From Prosthecobacter sp. (GTDB lineage: Bacteria > Verrucomicrobiota > Verrucomicrobiia > Verrucomicrobiales > Verrucomicrobiaceae), in NCBI RefSeq assembly GCF_014879935.1, contig NZ_JACSRD010000086.1, forward strand, positions 1 to 48,106: a stretch of DNA of 48,106 nt, read 5' to 3'. The position numbers were made by a program, and so were the translations under genes. Positions 25,394 through 35,875 of the stretch are shown one piece after another (the stretch's first letter is position 1; each line of letters opens with the position of its first letter). Below the pieces are notes generated by a model. The model saw only the letters and a list, made by a program, of their open reading frames with translations. It had not been told where the DNA came from and did not search any database.

Positions 25394-28300
25394 ATGAAAC
25401 ACTTCTCATTTGTCTCTGATTGGCTTCTTGAATCACGGGAATGCGCCAAACGGCTGATGAACCTTGGATCGAAACGTACGATCTGTTTTTTTCGCCGCGA
25501 CTTTCACTTTCCAATCACCGCCGTCTTGCTGGCCTGCCTCTCGCTGTGGAGCACGCGGGTCACTGGAGCAACGATCTACTGGGACGGAGCAAACACGGGA
25601 GATGTGAACAACGTTCTCACCGGAGCCAATCTCGGTGGAGACGGCACTTGGGACAATCTGACGACCTCCAACTGGTGGGATGGCCTTTCAGCCAGTGACG
25701 TGCCGTGGAACAACTCAAGCATGGACACCGCTGTTTTCTGGGGTTCGGCGGGCACGGTCACGCTGGGTGAACCCATCACGGCGGGTGCGCTCCAGTTCAA
25801 GACCTCCGGTTACACACTTGATGGCAGCAGCCTTGCCCTCGCGGGCACGGGTGCCATCACGGCGGAGCTTGGCACCTACACCACTATCTCATCCCAGCTC
25901 AATGGCACCAACGGGCTGACTCTGGCTGGAACGGGCTCATCCGGGCGCGGAACGGTGAGACTCACCAATGACTCCAACAATTACACGGGAACCACCTCGA
26001 TCAACAGCGGCACCCTAATCATCACCAACGACGGCCAGCTTGGCAATGCCACCAACGCGGTGGTGATCAATGGCGTGCCGACTGCGGGACTTGCCGGTGG
26101 CAGCCTCCTTCTGGCAGGCAGCACCACCGCCTCTGGGTATGCCACCGCCGGCGTCACTCTGGGGGCTTCCCGCAGCCTGACCATGATCGGCGGTGGTGTT
26201 GGTTACGCCAATGGCACTCCCCCGGGCAGTGGCTCTGCGCTGGTCAGCGTTGGGAACAACACCATCGCCGGACAGTTCACCGCGACGCCAACGACCCTTG
26301 GACTCGCCACAGGTGCCGTTTCCGGTTTCGGGGCTCTGACCCTCTCCAATCTCTCCGTCACCGGCACGCCGGTGACTAATTTTGTGAACTTCGGCTCCAA
26401 TGGCAGCATCGGCGGATATCGGATCTATGGCGTTCTCTCTGGGACAGGCAGCATCAATAAGACCGGGGGTGGCACCCTCATCTTGGCACCCACGGTCGCG
26501 ACGGGTTTTTCGGGGACGATTCGTGTGACCGCCGGCTCCGTGCGAGTTTCAAATCTACAGGATCTAGGCACCAATGTGGGCACAGGCCTGAACAGCTTGT
26601 TTGATCTCAGTGGTGGCGTATTCGAAGTCCGCGCCGACACCTTTGATGCCAGCACCAAGGGGTTTGCCTCGCGTGCCGCTTCCACGCTGTTTGTGGACCA
26701 TGCCATCGGCAGCTCCGCGATCAATGGCACCGTCACCTTTGGAAATTTTATCGGCGGTGCCAACACGGTTGCCACCTTCAACTCGCGCAACGGTTTTAAT
26801 ACGACCTTTAACGCTTCCACTGCCACACCCACCTCAAGCGCCACCAGCTTGGGAATCACCAACAGCGGCAATGGTCTGGTGACCATCATTGGCAACGTCT
26901 GGGGGCAGACGGTCGCCGCGAACACATTGACAGTCACCGCCACGGGCAACATCGAGTTCACCACGGGCATCACCGCCACCGCAGCAAACACGACCAATCA
27001 GTTCATCAAGGCTGGAACCGGCACATTGACCATTTCGGGGGTGGCCTCCACCTTTGTCAGTCCTACCTCCGTCAATGCCGGAACCTTGGCGATCACCGAC
27101 TTCCGCTCGCTCACATTGGCATCCACGCAGAACATCAACCTCGGTGCCACGACCGTTGCTGCGACGCTGAGCATCGGCACCACCACGGCTTCCACTGCGG
27201 CCGGCCTCACCGCCGCCGCCAACCGCGTCATTAACTTGGCAGGCACCACTGGCGGGGCGACGATCAATGCCAACCAGGCCTTCGCGGCCCCGGTGATACT
27301 CACCGCGCCATTCGCGGCCACGGGAGTGGGTGCCAAGACCCTGACCTTGGGCGGCACGAGCACGGGCGGTTCGGATGCGACGCCCAACACCATCAATGGC
27401 GCGATTGGGAATGCCGCAACAGCCTTCGCACAAACGGCGAACTCGGCGAGCGGTGCCACCGTCCTCACATTCGCGAGCACAACCGGAATCGTGGTAGGTC
27501 AACATGTGGCTGGGACGGGTATCGCGGCGGGCACAACGGTGACCGGCGTCACGGCGACCACGGTAACTCTCAGCCGGGGCACCTCGGCGGCTCGAACCAC
27601 AGAATCGTTGAATGTTTCAAATGGCGGCGGTGCGGCAGTCTCACTCACCAAGGCCGACGCCGGCGCCTGGCAGCTCGCCGGGGTGAACACATACACCGGC
27701 ACCACCACCATCACCAATGGCACCTTGAAGATCAAGGCCAACGCCGCCGCATCGACGATCATCGCGGATGCCTCCGCCATCACCTTCGGCTCCAACGCCG
27801 TCACGCTCACCGCAGGCGGCACGCTGGAGTTCATCGGCATCTCCGGTTCAGCCACCACGGAGACCCTGGGTGCCCTCACTCCCACCGCAGGTGCAGGCAA
27901 AGTCGTTTTGACCAGCGGTGGAGCCGGCGCGGCGGCGAATCTCACCTTCTCCTCCTTGGGCGCGACAACCGCAGCATCGAGCGTGAACTTTTTGACCTCA
28001 GGAGGCGGCGGCGGGGTGATAACGCTGACAGGGCAGGCGGCCACCACGGCGACGACGCTGCCAGGCACGGCGAACTTCCTGGGCCATCTTTATGTGAACG
28101 GGGCGGATTTTGCCGCCATCAACGCCTCCGCACAGGTCTTCACCCCGACGTATGGCACCACGGCGGGATTCGTGCTTGGCGGATCAGCGCTCACGGCTGC
28201 CAGTCACAACTGGGTTGATGCTGCCATCGCCTCCCAGGCGGCGGTTTCCGTCACGTCTTTGAAAATGACCACGGCCAATCTAACCCTGGCGGGAAACCTC

Positions 28301-31300
28301 ACGCTGAGCACAGGCGCACTGCTGCAGACAGGGGGAAGCGCGACGATCGATGGCACGGCTTCAGGCAAACTTATTGTTGGAGGAGCTGCGGGAACCAACA
28401 TCGCCATTCGCGTGAACGGCGCGTCTGACACGCTGACGCTCACTTCAAATGTGAACATCGGCTCCGTACAGACGGGCGGCCTCACCAAGAACGGCGCAGG
28501 CACGCTGGTCATCGCCGGAACAAACGCCCAGACCGGCGCCACCACGATCAATGAAGGCACAGTCCAGCTCTCCGGGGCCAGCGCCCGCTTGAGCGCCAGC
28601 AGTGTTGCCACCGTCCTCCGTCAGGGAGCAACCCTCGACCTCAATGGACAGTCCACTGGCGTGGCCATCGGATCGTTCGATGGCGCAGGCACGGTTACGA
28701 ATAGCGGCAATGGCACCGGTGCTGCGGGAACGCTCGTTCTCGGCAACGCCACGACGGGCGCAGGCATCTTCTCCGGCGTCATTCAGGATGGCATCGAAGA
28801 GGTTGATGGGGTGACCAGAGTCAGCGTGACCAACGTCAGTCTGACCGGCACGACAGGCAGCCCGACTTGGAGCGGACTGAACACCTACTCGGGTGTGACC
28901 ACGATCGGAACCGGATTGGCGACCACTGCGAAGCTCGTGAACGTCACCAACCTTGCCAATTACGGCTCCGCCAGCAGCATCGGCAAAGGCAATTTGACTC
29001 TCAGTGATGCCAACAACGCTGGCAGCCTCGTTTTGGGCGGACTCGCGACGGCAGGCATCGCCTACACCGGCACCACCTCGGTGAGCATTGACCGCCTCTT
29101 CACCTTGAACGGAGGCTTTGCTGGCGCGGGCGGTCAAATCGCCAACAACTCAGCCAACAACTCAACGCTGATCATGAATGGTGTCAGCACAAGCAGCAAC
29201 AACCGGCTCTTCTTCGGCGCGGGTGCGACAGTGGCCCAGACACTGACTCTTGGCGGCAGTTCAACAGGTGACAATCTGTTTAACATCAGGATCTCGGACA
29301 ATGGCCTGCTCGCCACAAGCCTCAACAAGATCGGCGCCGGCCTGTGGATTCTTGGGAATGCTGGCAACGATTACACGGGGACCACCACGATCGGCAGCAC
29401 CACCCTCGCTGGTGGTGTGCTGCAAGCGCAGGATGGTTCCACACTCCCGAACGCCAGCTATCTCCTGCTCGGCAGCGGCACGACTGGCGGAGGTGTCTTC
29501 CAGACCACCGGCAGCTTCACGCGCAGCATTGGTACATCGGCAGCGGCCAATACGGTCACGCTCGGAGCAGCCACCGCGACCTCGGCGGCCATGGGGTTTT
29601 CGGCCGGAAACAGCAAGCTGACCATCGCTTTTGGTGGCTTGGCATCTCCCACGGCTCTGACATGGGGGAGCGGTGGCTTCATGGGGGTCTCGGGCACATC
29701 GACCGGAGCCTTCGTTCTGAATTCGGTCTATTCGCTGGATGAAGTCGAGGTTCGCAATGCCATCAATCTCAATGGGGTGACGCGCACCATTCAGGTGGAT
29801 GACAACACCAGCACCTTCACCGACTTCGCCACCATCACCGGCGTCATCAGCAATGGCACGGGCACAGCGGGCCTCACCAAGACGGGCGCCGGCATCTTGC
29901 AACTCCTTGAGGCCAACACCTACAACGGCCCGACATCTGTGACCGCAGGCACGCTGGTCGTGACCTCGCTGGGCAGCAGCACGGGGAGCGGTGGCACTAG
30001 CATTGGCATCGCGGGTGTCGGCGTGGACACCCTCGCCCAGGCCCTCATCCTTGGCAACGGCAGCACCACGGCGGGCCTGCTGAACTATGTGGGTCCTGGG
30101 GAAATCAGCGACCGCTACATCCAGATCAACACCACCACCGGCAGCACGCAGATCATTGCGGACGGCTCCGGGCCGCTGGTGCTGTCAAATCTTAACAACG
30201 GTGCAGCAGGTGCCAAAACTCTCTTCCTGCGCGGTGCCAATACCTTCGCCAACGAGATCAGCAGCAACCTGTCCGACAACGGTGGGGCCTTGGGCATCTC
30301 GCACGACTCGGCCGGGACCTGGATTCTCTCCGGCAGCAACAGCTACACCGGCACAACCACCCTCAGCCTCGGAATCTTCGGTGTCGGAAGTGATTCCGCC
30401 TTCGGTGGATTCGGGGGCACACCCGGCACGCTGTCGATCACCAATGGCACCTTCTTCGCTTCCGGTGGGGATCGCACGATTCGCAACAACGTCACCTTTT
30501 CTGGAACGAACAGCACCATCGCAGCCTTCGTGGGCGAAAACAGCCTTACCTTCACCGGCAATTGGGCAGATGGCACCACCACGAGCTCAGGTCGTTTTCT
30601 CCGCAACAACATCGTCAGCGGCAAGACCCTGACCCTCAATGGCAACTACGTTTACACCACCGTCACCAGCAGCGTCAGCGGCGGGGTGGCGATTGATGGA
30701 TCGGGCGACACCATCATCAATGGCAACATCAGTCAAAATCCAGGCATCACCGGCAACACCTCCGCCGGTCTGATGGGCGTGGTTTACGTGGGCACAGGAA
30801 GCCTGACGCTGGGCGGCACCGGCAACAACTATCTGGGAGAGACCCGGATCTCCAATGGCACGCTGAAGCTGGGGGCCAGCGAGGTCATTCCGGAAACCGT
30901 GGTCACCGCGGCGGCCACCACCACGGCAGCCTCGTCGGCATCCACCACGGTCACGGCTCCCACCGCGAGTCTTTATCCTGGCATGACGATCATCGGCGGC
31001 AGCGCGCCTGCCATCATCAGCTCCATCACCAACGCCACCTCCTTTGTCGCCAGCGTGGCCCAGACGATCAGCAGCGGGACGAACCTCACCTTCAGCATCA
31101 ACCGGGGCAACGTGGTGCTCAACCCCGCCACCGGTGTCACCGCAACCTTTGACCTCAACGGATTCAATGAGACGATCAGCGGCCTCACCGCCACCTCCGC
31201 GGGCAATTCAGTGATCACGAACACCGGGGCCAGCCCCGCCACGCTCATCTTTGGGTCCAGCAACGCGGCCGTGAACATCAACAGCACCGGCGGCGGTGCC

Positions 31301-34300
31301 ACCACCATCACCAACACCGGCGGCGCACTGTCGCTCACCAAGATCGGCACGGGCACAGCCACCATCGGCAGCGGTCAGACGCTGACCTACACCGGCGCCA
31401 CCACGGTGACTGGAGGCACGCTGACCATTGCATCCGCTGTCAATCGTACCACCGCGCTGAGTGTCACTGGCTCTGGCAGCATCCTCAATCTCAACGGCCT
31501 CATCAGCGCCCCGGCCTCGATCAGCAGCGTGACCGTGGGTGCGGGAGCGTTCCTGAGCTTCCTCGATGGCGTGGGCACGCCGCTCTCGAGTCTGGGCACC
31601 TTGAATCTGGGCGCGGGCTCTGGCATCGCCACCCTCAGCCTGGATGTGGGCACCACCTCCGACACGCTCACCACCAGCGTCGCCGCGGCCATCGCCAACA
31701 ACATCAGGATCAACATCGGCGCGGGTGCTGGCCTCCTCGACAACACCGCCTACGATCTGCTCGTGGCTCCTAGCGGCCTGGGCTTGCTCAGCAATTACAT
31801 CCTGGGCAGCCAGCCCCCTGGATACTCGACCGGCACCTTGAGCATGGTCGGCGACACCAAGCTTGTTTACACCAGTGGCGCGGCGGTCGTCGGCAGCCTC
31901 TACTGGAACAACACCCAGGGCACCGGCAGTTGGGCCACCAACATCAGCGGTCTGACGAACTTCACCACCGATCTCGCCGGCACCACCGACGGCACCTACA
32001 TCCCGGGCCCTGCCACCACGGTGATCTTTGGCACCACGAACCCCACCACGCTGCCAGGCACCTCTTTCACCACCACGCTGGATGCCAGCTTCACCGTCGC
32101 CGGCCTGCAATTCACCGCAAATCCAACTGGCGTCACCGCCTGGACGATCAACGCCGGCACTCCCTCCACCAGCAGCCTGACCATCAATGCGGACGGCATT
32201 TCGGTGGCCAGCAACGCGGGCGTTGTCACCCTGAATGCTCCGGTCATCCTCGGCGCGGCCCAGACGTGGAGTGTGAATGGCGGCGGGGCCAATTCATCCC
32301 TCGTCATCGGCGGAGCCATCACCGGTAGTGCGGCAGCCACACTGGCCATCACCAGTTCCGGCACCTCGGGTGTGGTCAGCATGAATGCGGCCACGGGTCT
32401 CAACACCTACAGCGGCACGACCACGGTCAGCGGCGGAGGCATTCTCCAGGGCGGCGCCACCAACAGCTTCAGCACCAACTCGGACTTCGTCATCAACGGC
32501 ACCGGCGTCCTGCGCTTGAACGGGATCAGCAACACCATCCGCTCTCTTTCTGGCTCGGGCACGGTGCAAAACAATCACGCCAGCACTGCGGCCACCCTGA
32601 CCGTCGGTGGCAGCAATGCGAGCACCACCTTCAGTGGCTCCATGGTCAATGGCGGCGCGGGCACCCTGGGCCTCACGAAGGTGGGCACTGGCCTGCTGAC
32701 GCTCGGCGGCGCCAGCATCTACACAGGCACCACCACGATCCAGGGCGGCGGCCTGCGGATCACCGGATCGGTCAACAACAGCCCCACTGGAGCGGGTGGC
32801 ACTACCAGCATTGGCAACACGGCGGGGATGTCCGGTTTGGTGATCATGCCTTCCGGAGGAAGCCTCACCACCACCAGCATCACGGTGGGCAGCACTGCGG
32901 GTGGCACCGGCAGTTTGGTGATTCGCGGCGGTGCGGTCACCACGACCACCACCGCGACCAACACCGGCATCAGTGTAGGCACAGGCGGCTACGGGTCTCT
33001 TCTCATCTCAGCGGGATCGCTCACCGTGAATCGTGTGAGCCTCTACAACAGCGCCGCCGGCACGGGCGTCCTGCAAATCTCGGGCGGCACTTTGACGAGC
33101 ACGGAGCACATCATCCTGAGCAACCTCCGCACAGAATTCACCGTCACCGGCGGAAGTGTGATCCATAACGCCGCCTCGCAAGGCCTGAACATTGGCTACA
33201 ACCTCTCGGGCACCACGGTGATGAACATGGCGGGCGGCAGCGTGGATAACACCGGGCGCCTCGTCTCGTTTGGGCTGCTCTCCACCGAAAGCCCCACCGG
33301 CATCCTCAACCTGGGCGGCGGCACCCTCATCACCAACGCGTTCACGGTTGGCACCACCGTTGCCGCCACCATCAACTTCAACGGCGGCACCTTGCGGGCG
33401 GCGATTGACTCCACCTCGTTCCTCCCGTCCAGCAGCAGGCTCAACACTTACGTGAATGGAGCCTTCGGCACGTTTGCGGGCGGCGCGGTCATCGACACGA
33501 ACGGCAGAAGCATCACCATCGCTTCCAGCCTGCTTTCTCCCGTTGGCAGCAGCGGCGTCAGCGGCCTCACTCTGGGCACCGTCGGCAGCGGCTACATTGG
33601 CGCCCCTTACGTGGAGATCGTCCGAGGTGCCGGGGACACCACCGGCAGCGGGGCCACCGGTTATGCCACGATTGATACCGACCCTGCCAGCCCCACCTAC
33701 GGCCAGGTGACCAGCGTGGTGCTCACCAACCCCGGCATGAACTACACCGCCACGCCCACAGTGAATCTCGTTGGCGGCCTGGGGGCGGGCGGAACCGCCG
33801 CGGTCATCACGGCATCGGGCCTTGCGGCGAACACCTCCGGCGGCCTCACTAAAAACGGAGCGGGCACTCTCACCCTCACCGGGGCCAACACCTACAGTGG
33901 CGGCACAGTGGTAAGCGCTGGCACCTTGACGGTGGGCACGGGAGGCACACTGGGGGCCAGCACTGGCAGCCTGGCGGTGAACAACCCGAACACGGGAGCA
34001 GGAACTGCCGTCGTCCTCAATCTCGCCGCCGCCGTGGACACCACCGTCGGTTCCCTCAGCGGAACGCTTGCCACGCCGGGCAGCGGTGCCAACACCGCTA
34101 CGATCAACAGCCAAACCAACCGCAATTTCACCGTCAATCAAACAGCTGATGGCACTTATGCGGGGGTAATCGCAGGCGGAGGCAGTCTGACTTTGGGAAG
34201 CCTCAGCACCCACACGCTGACGCTCACTGGCACCAACACCTATACCGGAACCACGACTGTCAGTGCAGGCTCTCTTCAGGTCGGCAATGCTGGCACGGGC

Positions 34301-34888
34301 AGCACCGGCACCGGGGCCGTCACGGTCCAAAGCACCGGCGTTCTCCTCGGCACGGGCGTTGTGCAGGGCTCCAGCTTCACCGCACAGAGCGGCTCCGCCG
34401 TCCAAGCCGGTGATGGCACCGCCCAGTCCAACTATGGCACGCTCAACTTCATGCCAGCATCGGGTGCAGGCAGCTTCGATTTTCAGTCTGGCAGCACCGT
34501 GGTGTTGGGCATCGATCCAAGCGGCACCTCAGACCTGCTCAACTTCATTGGCACTGGTGCGAACACATTGCTGTTCAACAGCAATCTCGCAGTCACTGCC
34601 GTTGGCTTCACTCCCGCGACCGAGCAGATCTTCAACCTCCTCGACTGGTCAGGTCTCGCCACCGCGCCAGCATTCGACACTCGTTTCAACTACACCGGAC
34701 CTCTCCTTGGCAACGGTGATGAAGCCGGCGGACTCGATCTGCCGGACATCGCCGGCTCTGGCTACGCCTGGGACATCAGCAACTTCATCACGAACGGCAG
34801 CATCGCCATCGTGCTCGTGCCTGAACCTTCACGCCTGACGCTGGTTGGCCTGTGCCTTGCTCTGCTTCTGATCAAACGCCGACGTTAA
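25394..34888 (+). CDS. giant autotransporter-associated beta-strand (PATR) repeat protein with PEP-CTERM anchor
   Basis: A 3164-residue surface protein. A long N-terminus (about 57 residues) ends in a hydrophobic signal (FPITAVLLACLSLWSTRVTGA). The body is low-complexity, Gly/Thr/Ser/Asn/Ala-rich, and contains at least thirteen PATR-type repeats with the pattern N-x-Y-T-G-T-T-x-I-x-x-G-T-L (e.g. NTYTGTTTITNGTLKI, NSYTGTTTLS, NTYSGGTVVSAGTLTVG), expected to form a right-handed beta-helix. The end VPEP, a hydrophobic helix and RRR is a PEP-CTERM sorting signal processed by exosortase, so it should be anchored or released through that system. No outer-membrane beta-barrel is present, unlike true autotransporters. 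I see no cysteine between the signal and the C-terminal helix. Possible adhesin or matrix protein. A second start exists at 25457. Confidence 0.93.
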   Translation: MKHFSFVSDWLLESRECAKRLMNLGSKRTICFFRRDFHFPITAVLLACLSLWSTRVTGATIYWDGANTGDVNNVLTGANLGGDGTWDNLTTSNWWDGLSASDVPWNNSSMDTAVFWGSAGTVTLGEPITAGALQFKTSGYTLDGSSLALAGTGAITAELGTYTTISSQLNGTNGLTLAGTGSSGRGTVRLTNDSNNYTGTTSINSGTLIITNDGQLGNATNAVVINGVPTAGLAGGSLLLAGSTTASGYATAGVTLGASRSLTMIGGGVGYANGTPPGSGSALVSVGNNTIAGQFTATPTTLGLATGAVSGFGALTLSNLSVTGTPVTNFVNFGSNGSIGGYRIYGVLSGTGSINKTGGGTLILAPTVATGFSGTIRVTAGSVRVSNLQDLGTNVGTGLNSLFDLSGGVFEVRADTFDASTKGFASRAASTLFVDHAIGSSAINGTVTFGNFIGGANTVATFNSRNGFNTTFNASTATPTSSATSLGITNSGNGLVTIIGNVWGQTVAANTLTVTATGNIEFTTGITATAANTTNQFIKAGTGTLTISGVASTFVSPTSVNAGTLAITDFRSLTLASTQNINLGATTVAATLSIGTTTASTAAGLTAAANRVINLAGTTGGATINANQAFAAPVILTAPFAATGVGAKTLTLGGTSTGGSDATPNTINGAIGNAATAFAQTANSASGATVLTFASTTGIVVGQHVAGTGIAAGTTVTGVTATTVTLSRGTSAARTTESLNVSNGGGAAVSLTKADAGAWQLAGVNTYTGTTTITNGTLKIKANAAASTIIADASAITFGSNAVTLTAGGTLEFIGISGSATTETLGALTPTAGAGKVVLTSGGAGAAANLTFSSLGATTAASSVNFLTSGGGGGVITLTGQAATTATTLPGTANFLGHLYVNGADFAAINASAQVFTPTYGTTAGFVLGGSALTAASHNWVDAAIASQAAVSVTSLKMTTANLTLAGNLTLSTGALLQTGGSATIDGTASGKLIVGGAAGTNIAIRVNGASDTLTLTSNVNIGSVQTGGLTKNGAGTLVIAGTNAQTGATTINEGTVQLSGASARLSASSVATVLRQGATLDLNGQSTGVAIGSFDGAGTVTNSGNGTGAAGTLVLGNATTGAGIFSGVIQDGIEEVDGVTRVSVTNVSLTGTTGSPTWSGLNTYSGVTTIGTGLATTAKLVNVTNLANYGSASSIGKGNLTLSDANNAGSLVLGGLATAGIAYTGTTSVSIDRLFTLNGGFAGAGGQIANNSANNSTLIMNGVSTSSNNRLFFGAGATVAQTLTLGGSSTGDNLFNIRISDNGLLATSLNKIGAGLWILGNAGNDYTGTTTIGSTTLAGGVLQAQDGSTLPNASYLLLGSGTTGGGVFQTTGSFTRSIGTSAAANTVTLGAATATSAAMGFSAGNSKLTIAFGGLASPTALTWGSGGFMGVSGTSTGAFVLNSVYSLDEVEVRNAINLNGVTRTIQVDDNTSTFTDFATITGVISNGTGTAGLTKTGAGILQLLEANTYNGPTSVTAGTLVVTSLGSSTGSGGTSIGIAGVGVDTLAQALILGNGSTTAGLLNYVGPGEISDRYIQINTTTGSTQIIADGSGPLVLSNLNNGAAGAKTLFLRGANTFANEISSNLSDNGGALGISHDSAGTWILSGSNSYTGTTTLSLGIFGVGSDSAFGGFGGTPGTLSITNGTFFASGGDRTIRNNVTFSGTNSTIAAFVGENSLTFTGNWADGTTTSSGRFLRNNIVSGKTLTLNGNYVYTTVTSSVSGGVAIDGSGDTIINGNISQNPGITGNTSAGLMGVVYVGTGSLTLGGTGNNYLGETRISNGTLKLGASEVIPETVVTAAATTTAASSASTTVTAPTASLYPGMTIIGGSAPAIISSITNATSFVASVAQTISSGTNLTFSINRGNVVLNPATGVTATFDLNGFNETISGLTATSAGNSVITNTGASPATLIFGSSNAAVNINSTGGGATTITNTGGALSLTKIGTGTATIGSGQTLTYTGATTVTGGTLTIASAVNRTTALSVTGSGSILNLNGLISAPASISSVTVGAGAFLSFLDGVGTPLSSLGTLNLGAGSGIATLSLDVGTTSDTLTTSVAAAIANNIRINIGAGAGLLDNTAYDLLVAPSGLGLLSNYILGSQPPGYSTGTLSMVGDTKLVYTSGAAVVGSLYWNNTQGTGSWATNISGLTNFTTDLAGTTDGTYIPGPATTVIFGTTNPTTLPGTSFTTTLDASFTVAGLQFTANPTGVTAWTINAGTPSTSSLTINADGISVASNAGVVTLNAPVILGAAQTWSVNGGGANSSLVIGGAITGSAAATLAITSSGTSGVVSMNAATGLNTYSGTTTVSGGGILQGGATNSFSTNSDFVINGTGVLRLNGISNTIRSLSGSGTVQNNHASTAATLTVGGSNASTTFSGSMVNGGAGTLGLTKVGTGLLTLGGASIYTGTTTIQGGGLRITGSVNNSPTGAGGTTSIGNTAGMSGLVIMPSGGSLTTTSITVGSTAGGTGSLVIRGGAVTTTTTATNTGISVGTGGYGSLLISAGSLTVNRVSLYNSAAGTGVLQISGGTLTSTEHIILSNLRTEFTVTGGSVIHNAASQGLNIGYNLSGTTVMNMAGGSVDNTGRLVSFGLLSTESPTGILNLGGGTLITNAFTVGTTVAATINFNGGTLRAAIDSTSFLPSSSRLNTYVNGAFGTFAGGAVIDTNGRSITIASSLLSPVGSSGVSGLTLGTVGSGYIGAPYVEIVRGAGDTTGSGATGYATIDTDPASPTYGQVTSVVLTNPGMNYTATPTVNLVGGLGAGGTAAVITASGLAANTSGGLTKNGAGTLTLTGANTYSGGTVVSAGTLTVGTGGTLGASTGSLAVNNPNTGAGTAVVLNLAAAVDTTVGSLSGTLATPGSGANTATINSQTNRNFTVNQTADGTYAGVIAGGGSLTLGSLSTHTLTLTGTNTYTGTTTVSAGSLQVGNAGTGSTGTGAVTVQSTGVLLGTGVVQGSSFTAQSGSAVQAGDGTAQSNYGTLNFMPASGAGSFDFQSGSTVVLGIDPSGTSDLLNFIGTGANTLLFNSNLAVTAVGFTPATEQIFNLLDWSGLATAPAFDTRFNYTGPLLGNGDEAGGLDLPDIAGSGYAWDISNFITNGSIAIVLVPEPSRLTLVGLCLALLLIKRRR

Positions 34889-34904
34889 TCCCCCCAATAA
34901 CCCC

Positions 34905-35807
34905 ATGAACAACCCGCTCTACCTCAACGGCCGCTTTCCAGCGGTCAATTTCCAGGAACTCGACGAAGTTCCGGGCGTGCGCACGGTCGCCGTCCATCTC
35001 ACTCCAGCCGTGGCCAAACGCCTGCTGGAGCGCAACGTGCACAACCGCAAGATCTCTGAGAAAGTCATCCTGAAATACATCGCCGAAATCAAGGCCGGCG
35101 AATGGCGGCTGACGCCCGGCGGCATCGGTTTCGATGATCAAGGTGCCCTGGTCGATGGGCAGCACCGTCTGCACGCCATCGTGCGCTCCAATCAAACCGT
35201 GCCACTGCTGGTGACCTTGGGCCTGCCTTGCACCAGCCAGGAAAAAGTGGACCGCCAGCGCCGCCGCTCGCTGTTTGATGCCTTTTTCGTTTCCGGCATC
35301 GCCACCCAGCGCCAGGAGGTGGAAATCGCCACCTGCCTCACCCGCCGGATGCTGCGCAGCGACAGCGGAGTGGTTCCCAGCGACGCACTGGTGAAACAAA
35401 CGCTCGATTGCCACCTGGAGCACATCCGCAGGGTCATCGCCCTGATGAAAGGCGACAACAAAAGCCGCCGCGGCCTCAGTCAGGCCTCCTTCCTGGCCGC
35501 GGCCGTGCTTTATCACGAGATCGCGCCGGAGAAGTGCGCGGAATTCCTTCTCGGCATCCGCACGGGCGAAATGCTGACCCAGGATCATCCGGCCATGCGC
35601 CTGCGAAAGCTGCTCCTCGGCGAAACGTCACTCACATCGATGCCTCGTGGCGGAGCCAATCAAAGCTACATCTTCCGCCGCTCGATCTTCGCCATGCAGG
35701 CACACCTGGAAGGCCGGAACATCGCAGGATTGCGTGAGCAGGACGATTTCAACGCGCCACGAGGCACCCGCCGGCCCCAGCTCAAGCTGATGACGGCCGC
35801 CGCCTGA
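34905..35807 (+). CDS. DGQHR-motif (ParB/Srx-like) protein
   Basis: A 300-residue soluble protein with the ParB-like signature: NRKISEKVILKYIAEIKAGEWRLTPGGIGFDDQG then LVDGQHRLHAIVRSN, known mainly from phage and mobile-element proteins. After this, about 180 residues are helical and of unknown function (RQEVEIATCLTRRML, RGLSQASFLAAAVLYHE, LLLGIRTGEM-type segments). There is no obvious HTH, so it is unlikely to be a chromosome-partition ParB; DNA or nucleotide binding is inferred from the motif. It begins 16 bp after the giant protein's stop and may be co-transcribed with it, an unexpected pairing. A terminator follows. Confidence 0.8.
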   Translation: MNNPLYLNGRFPAVNFQELDEVPGVRTVAVHLTPAVAKRLLERNVHNRKISEKVILKYIAEIKAGEWRLTPGGIGFDDQGALVDGQHRLHAIVRSNQTVPLLVTLGLPCTSQEKVDRQRRRSLFDAFFVSGIATQRQEVEIATCLTRRMLRSDSGVVPSDALVKQTLDCHLEHIRRVIALMKGDNKSRRGLSQASFLAAAVLYHEIAPEKCAEFLLGIRTGEMLTQDHPAMRLRKLLLGETSLTSMPRGGANQSYIFRRSIFAMQAHLEGRNIAGLREQDDFNAPRGTRRPQLKLMTAAA

Positions 35808-35809
35808 AC

Positions 35810-35845
35810 GCCAAAAACAAACAGCCGGGTCTTTCGACCCGGCTG
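35810..35845. terminator. intrinsic terminator (strongest for the minus strand)
   Basis: A 10-bp perfect stem CAGCCGGGTC / GACCCGGCTG (35822-35831, 35836-35845) with a 4-nt loop (GAAA as minus-strand RNA). Read on the minus strand it is followed by TTTGTTTTT, terminating the peroxidase gene; it can also act between the convergent genes. Confidence 0.8.
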
Positions 35846-35875
35846 GCTGTGTGAATCCTCGCTTTCAGCGCTCAA

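Noticed and set aside
25980-34260. CRISPR-like or satellite repeat array inside the giant gene
   Set aside because: The repeated DNA motifs are degenerate, irregularly spaced and in frame; they reflect PATR protein repeats, not a CRISPR array.
25576-34405. Long minus-strand open frames across the giant gene (up to 465 codons)
   Set aside because: They are antisense shadows produced by the Gly/Thr/Ala-rich repeats and high GC; the translations lack motifs, while the plus-strand frame has signal, repeats and PEP-CTERM.
34905-35807. Prophage or plasmid partition locus because of the ParB-like motif
   Set aside because: No parA, integrase, phage structural gene or attachment repeat lies nearby, and no HTH is visible in the protein.
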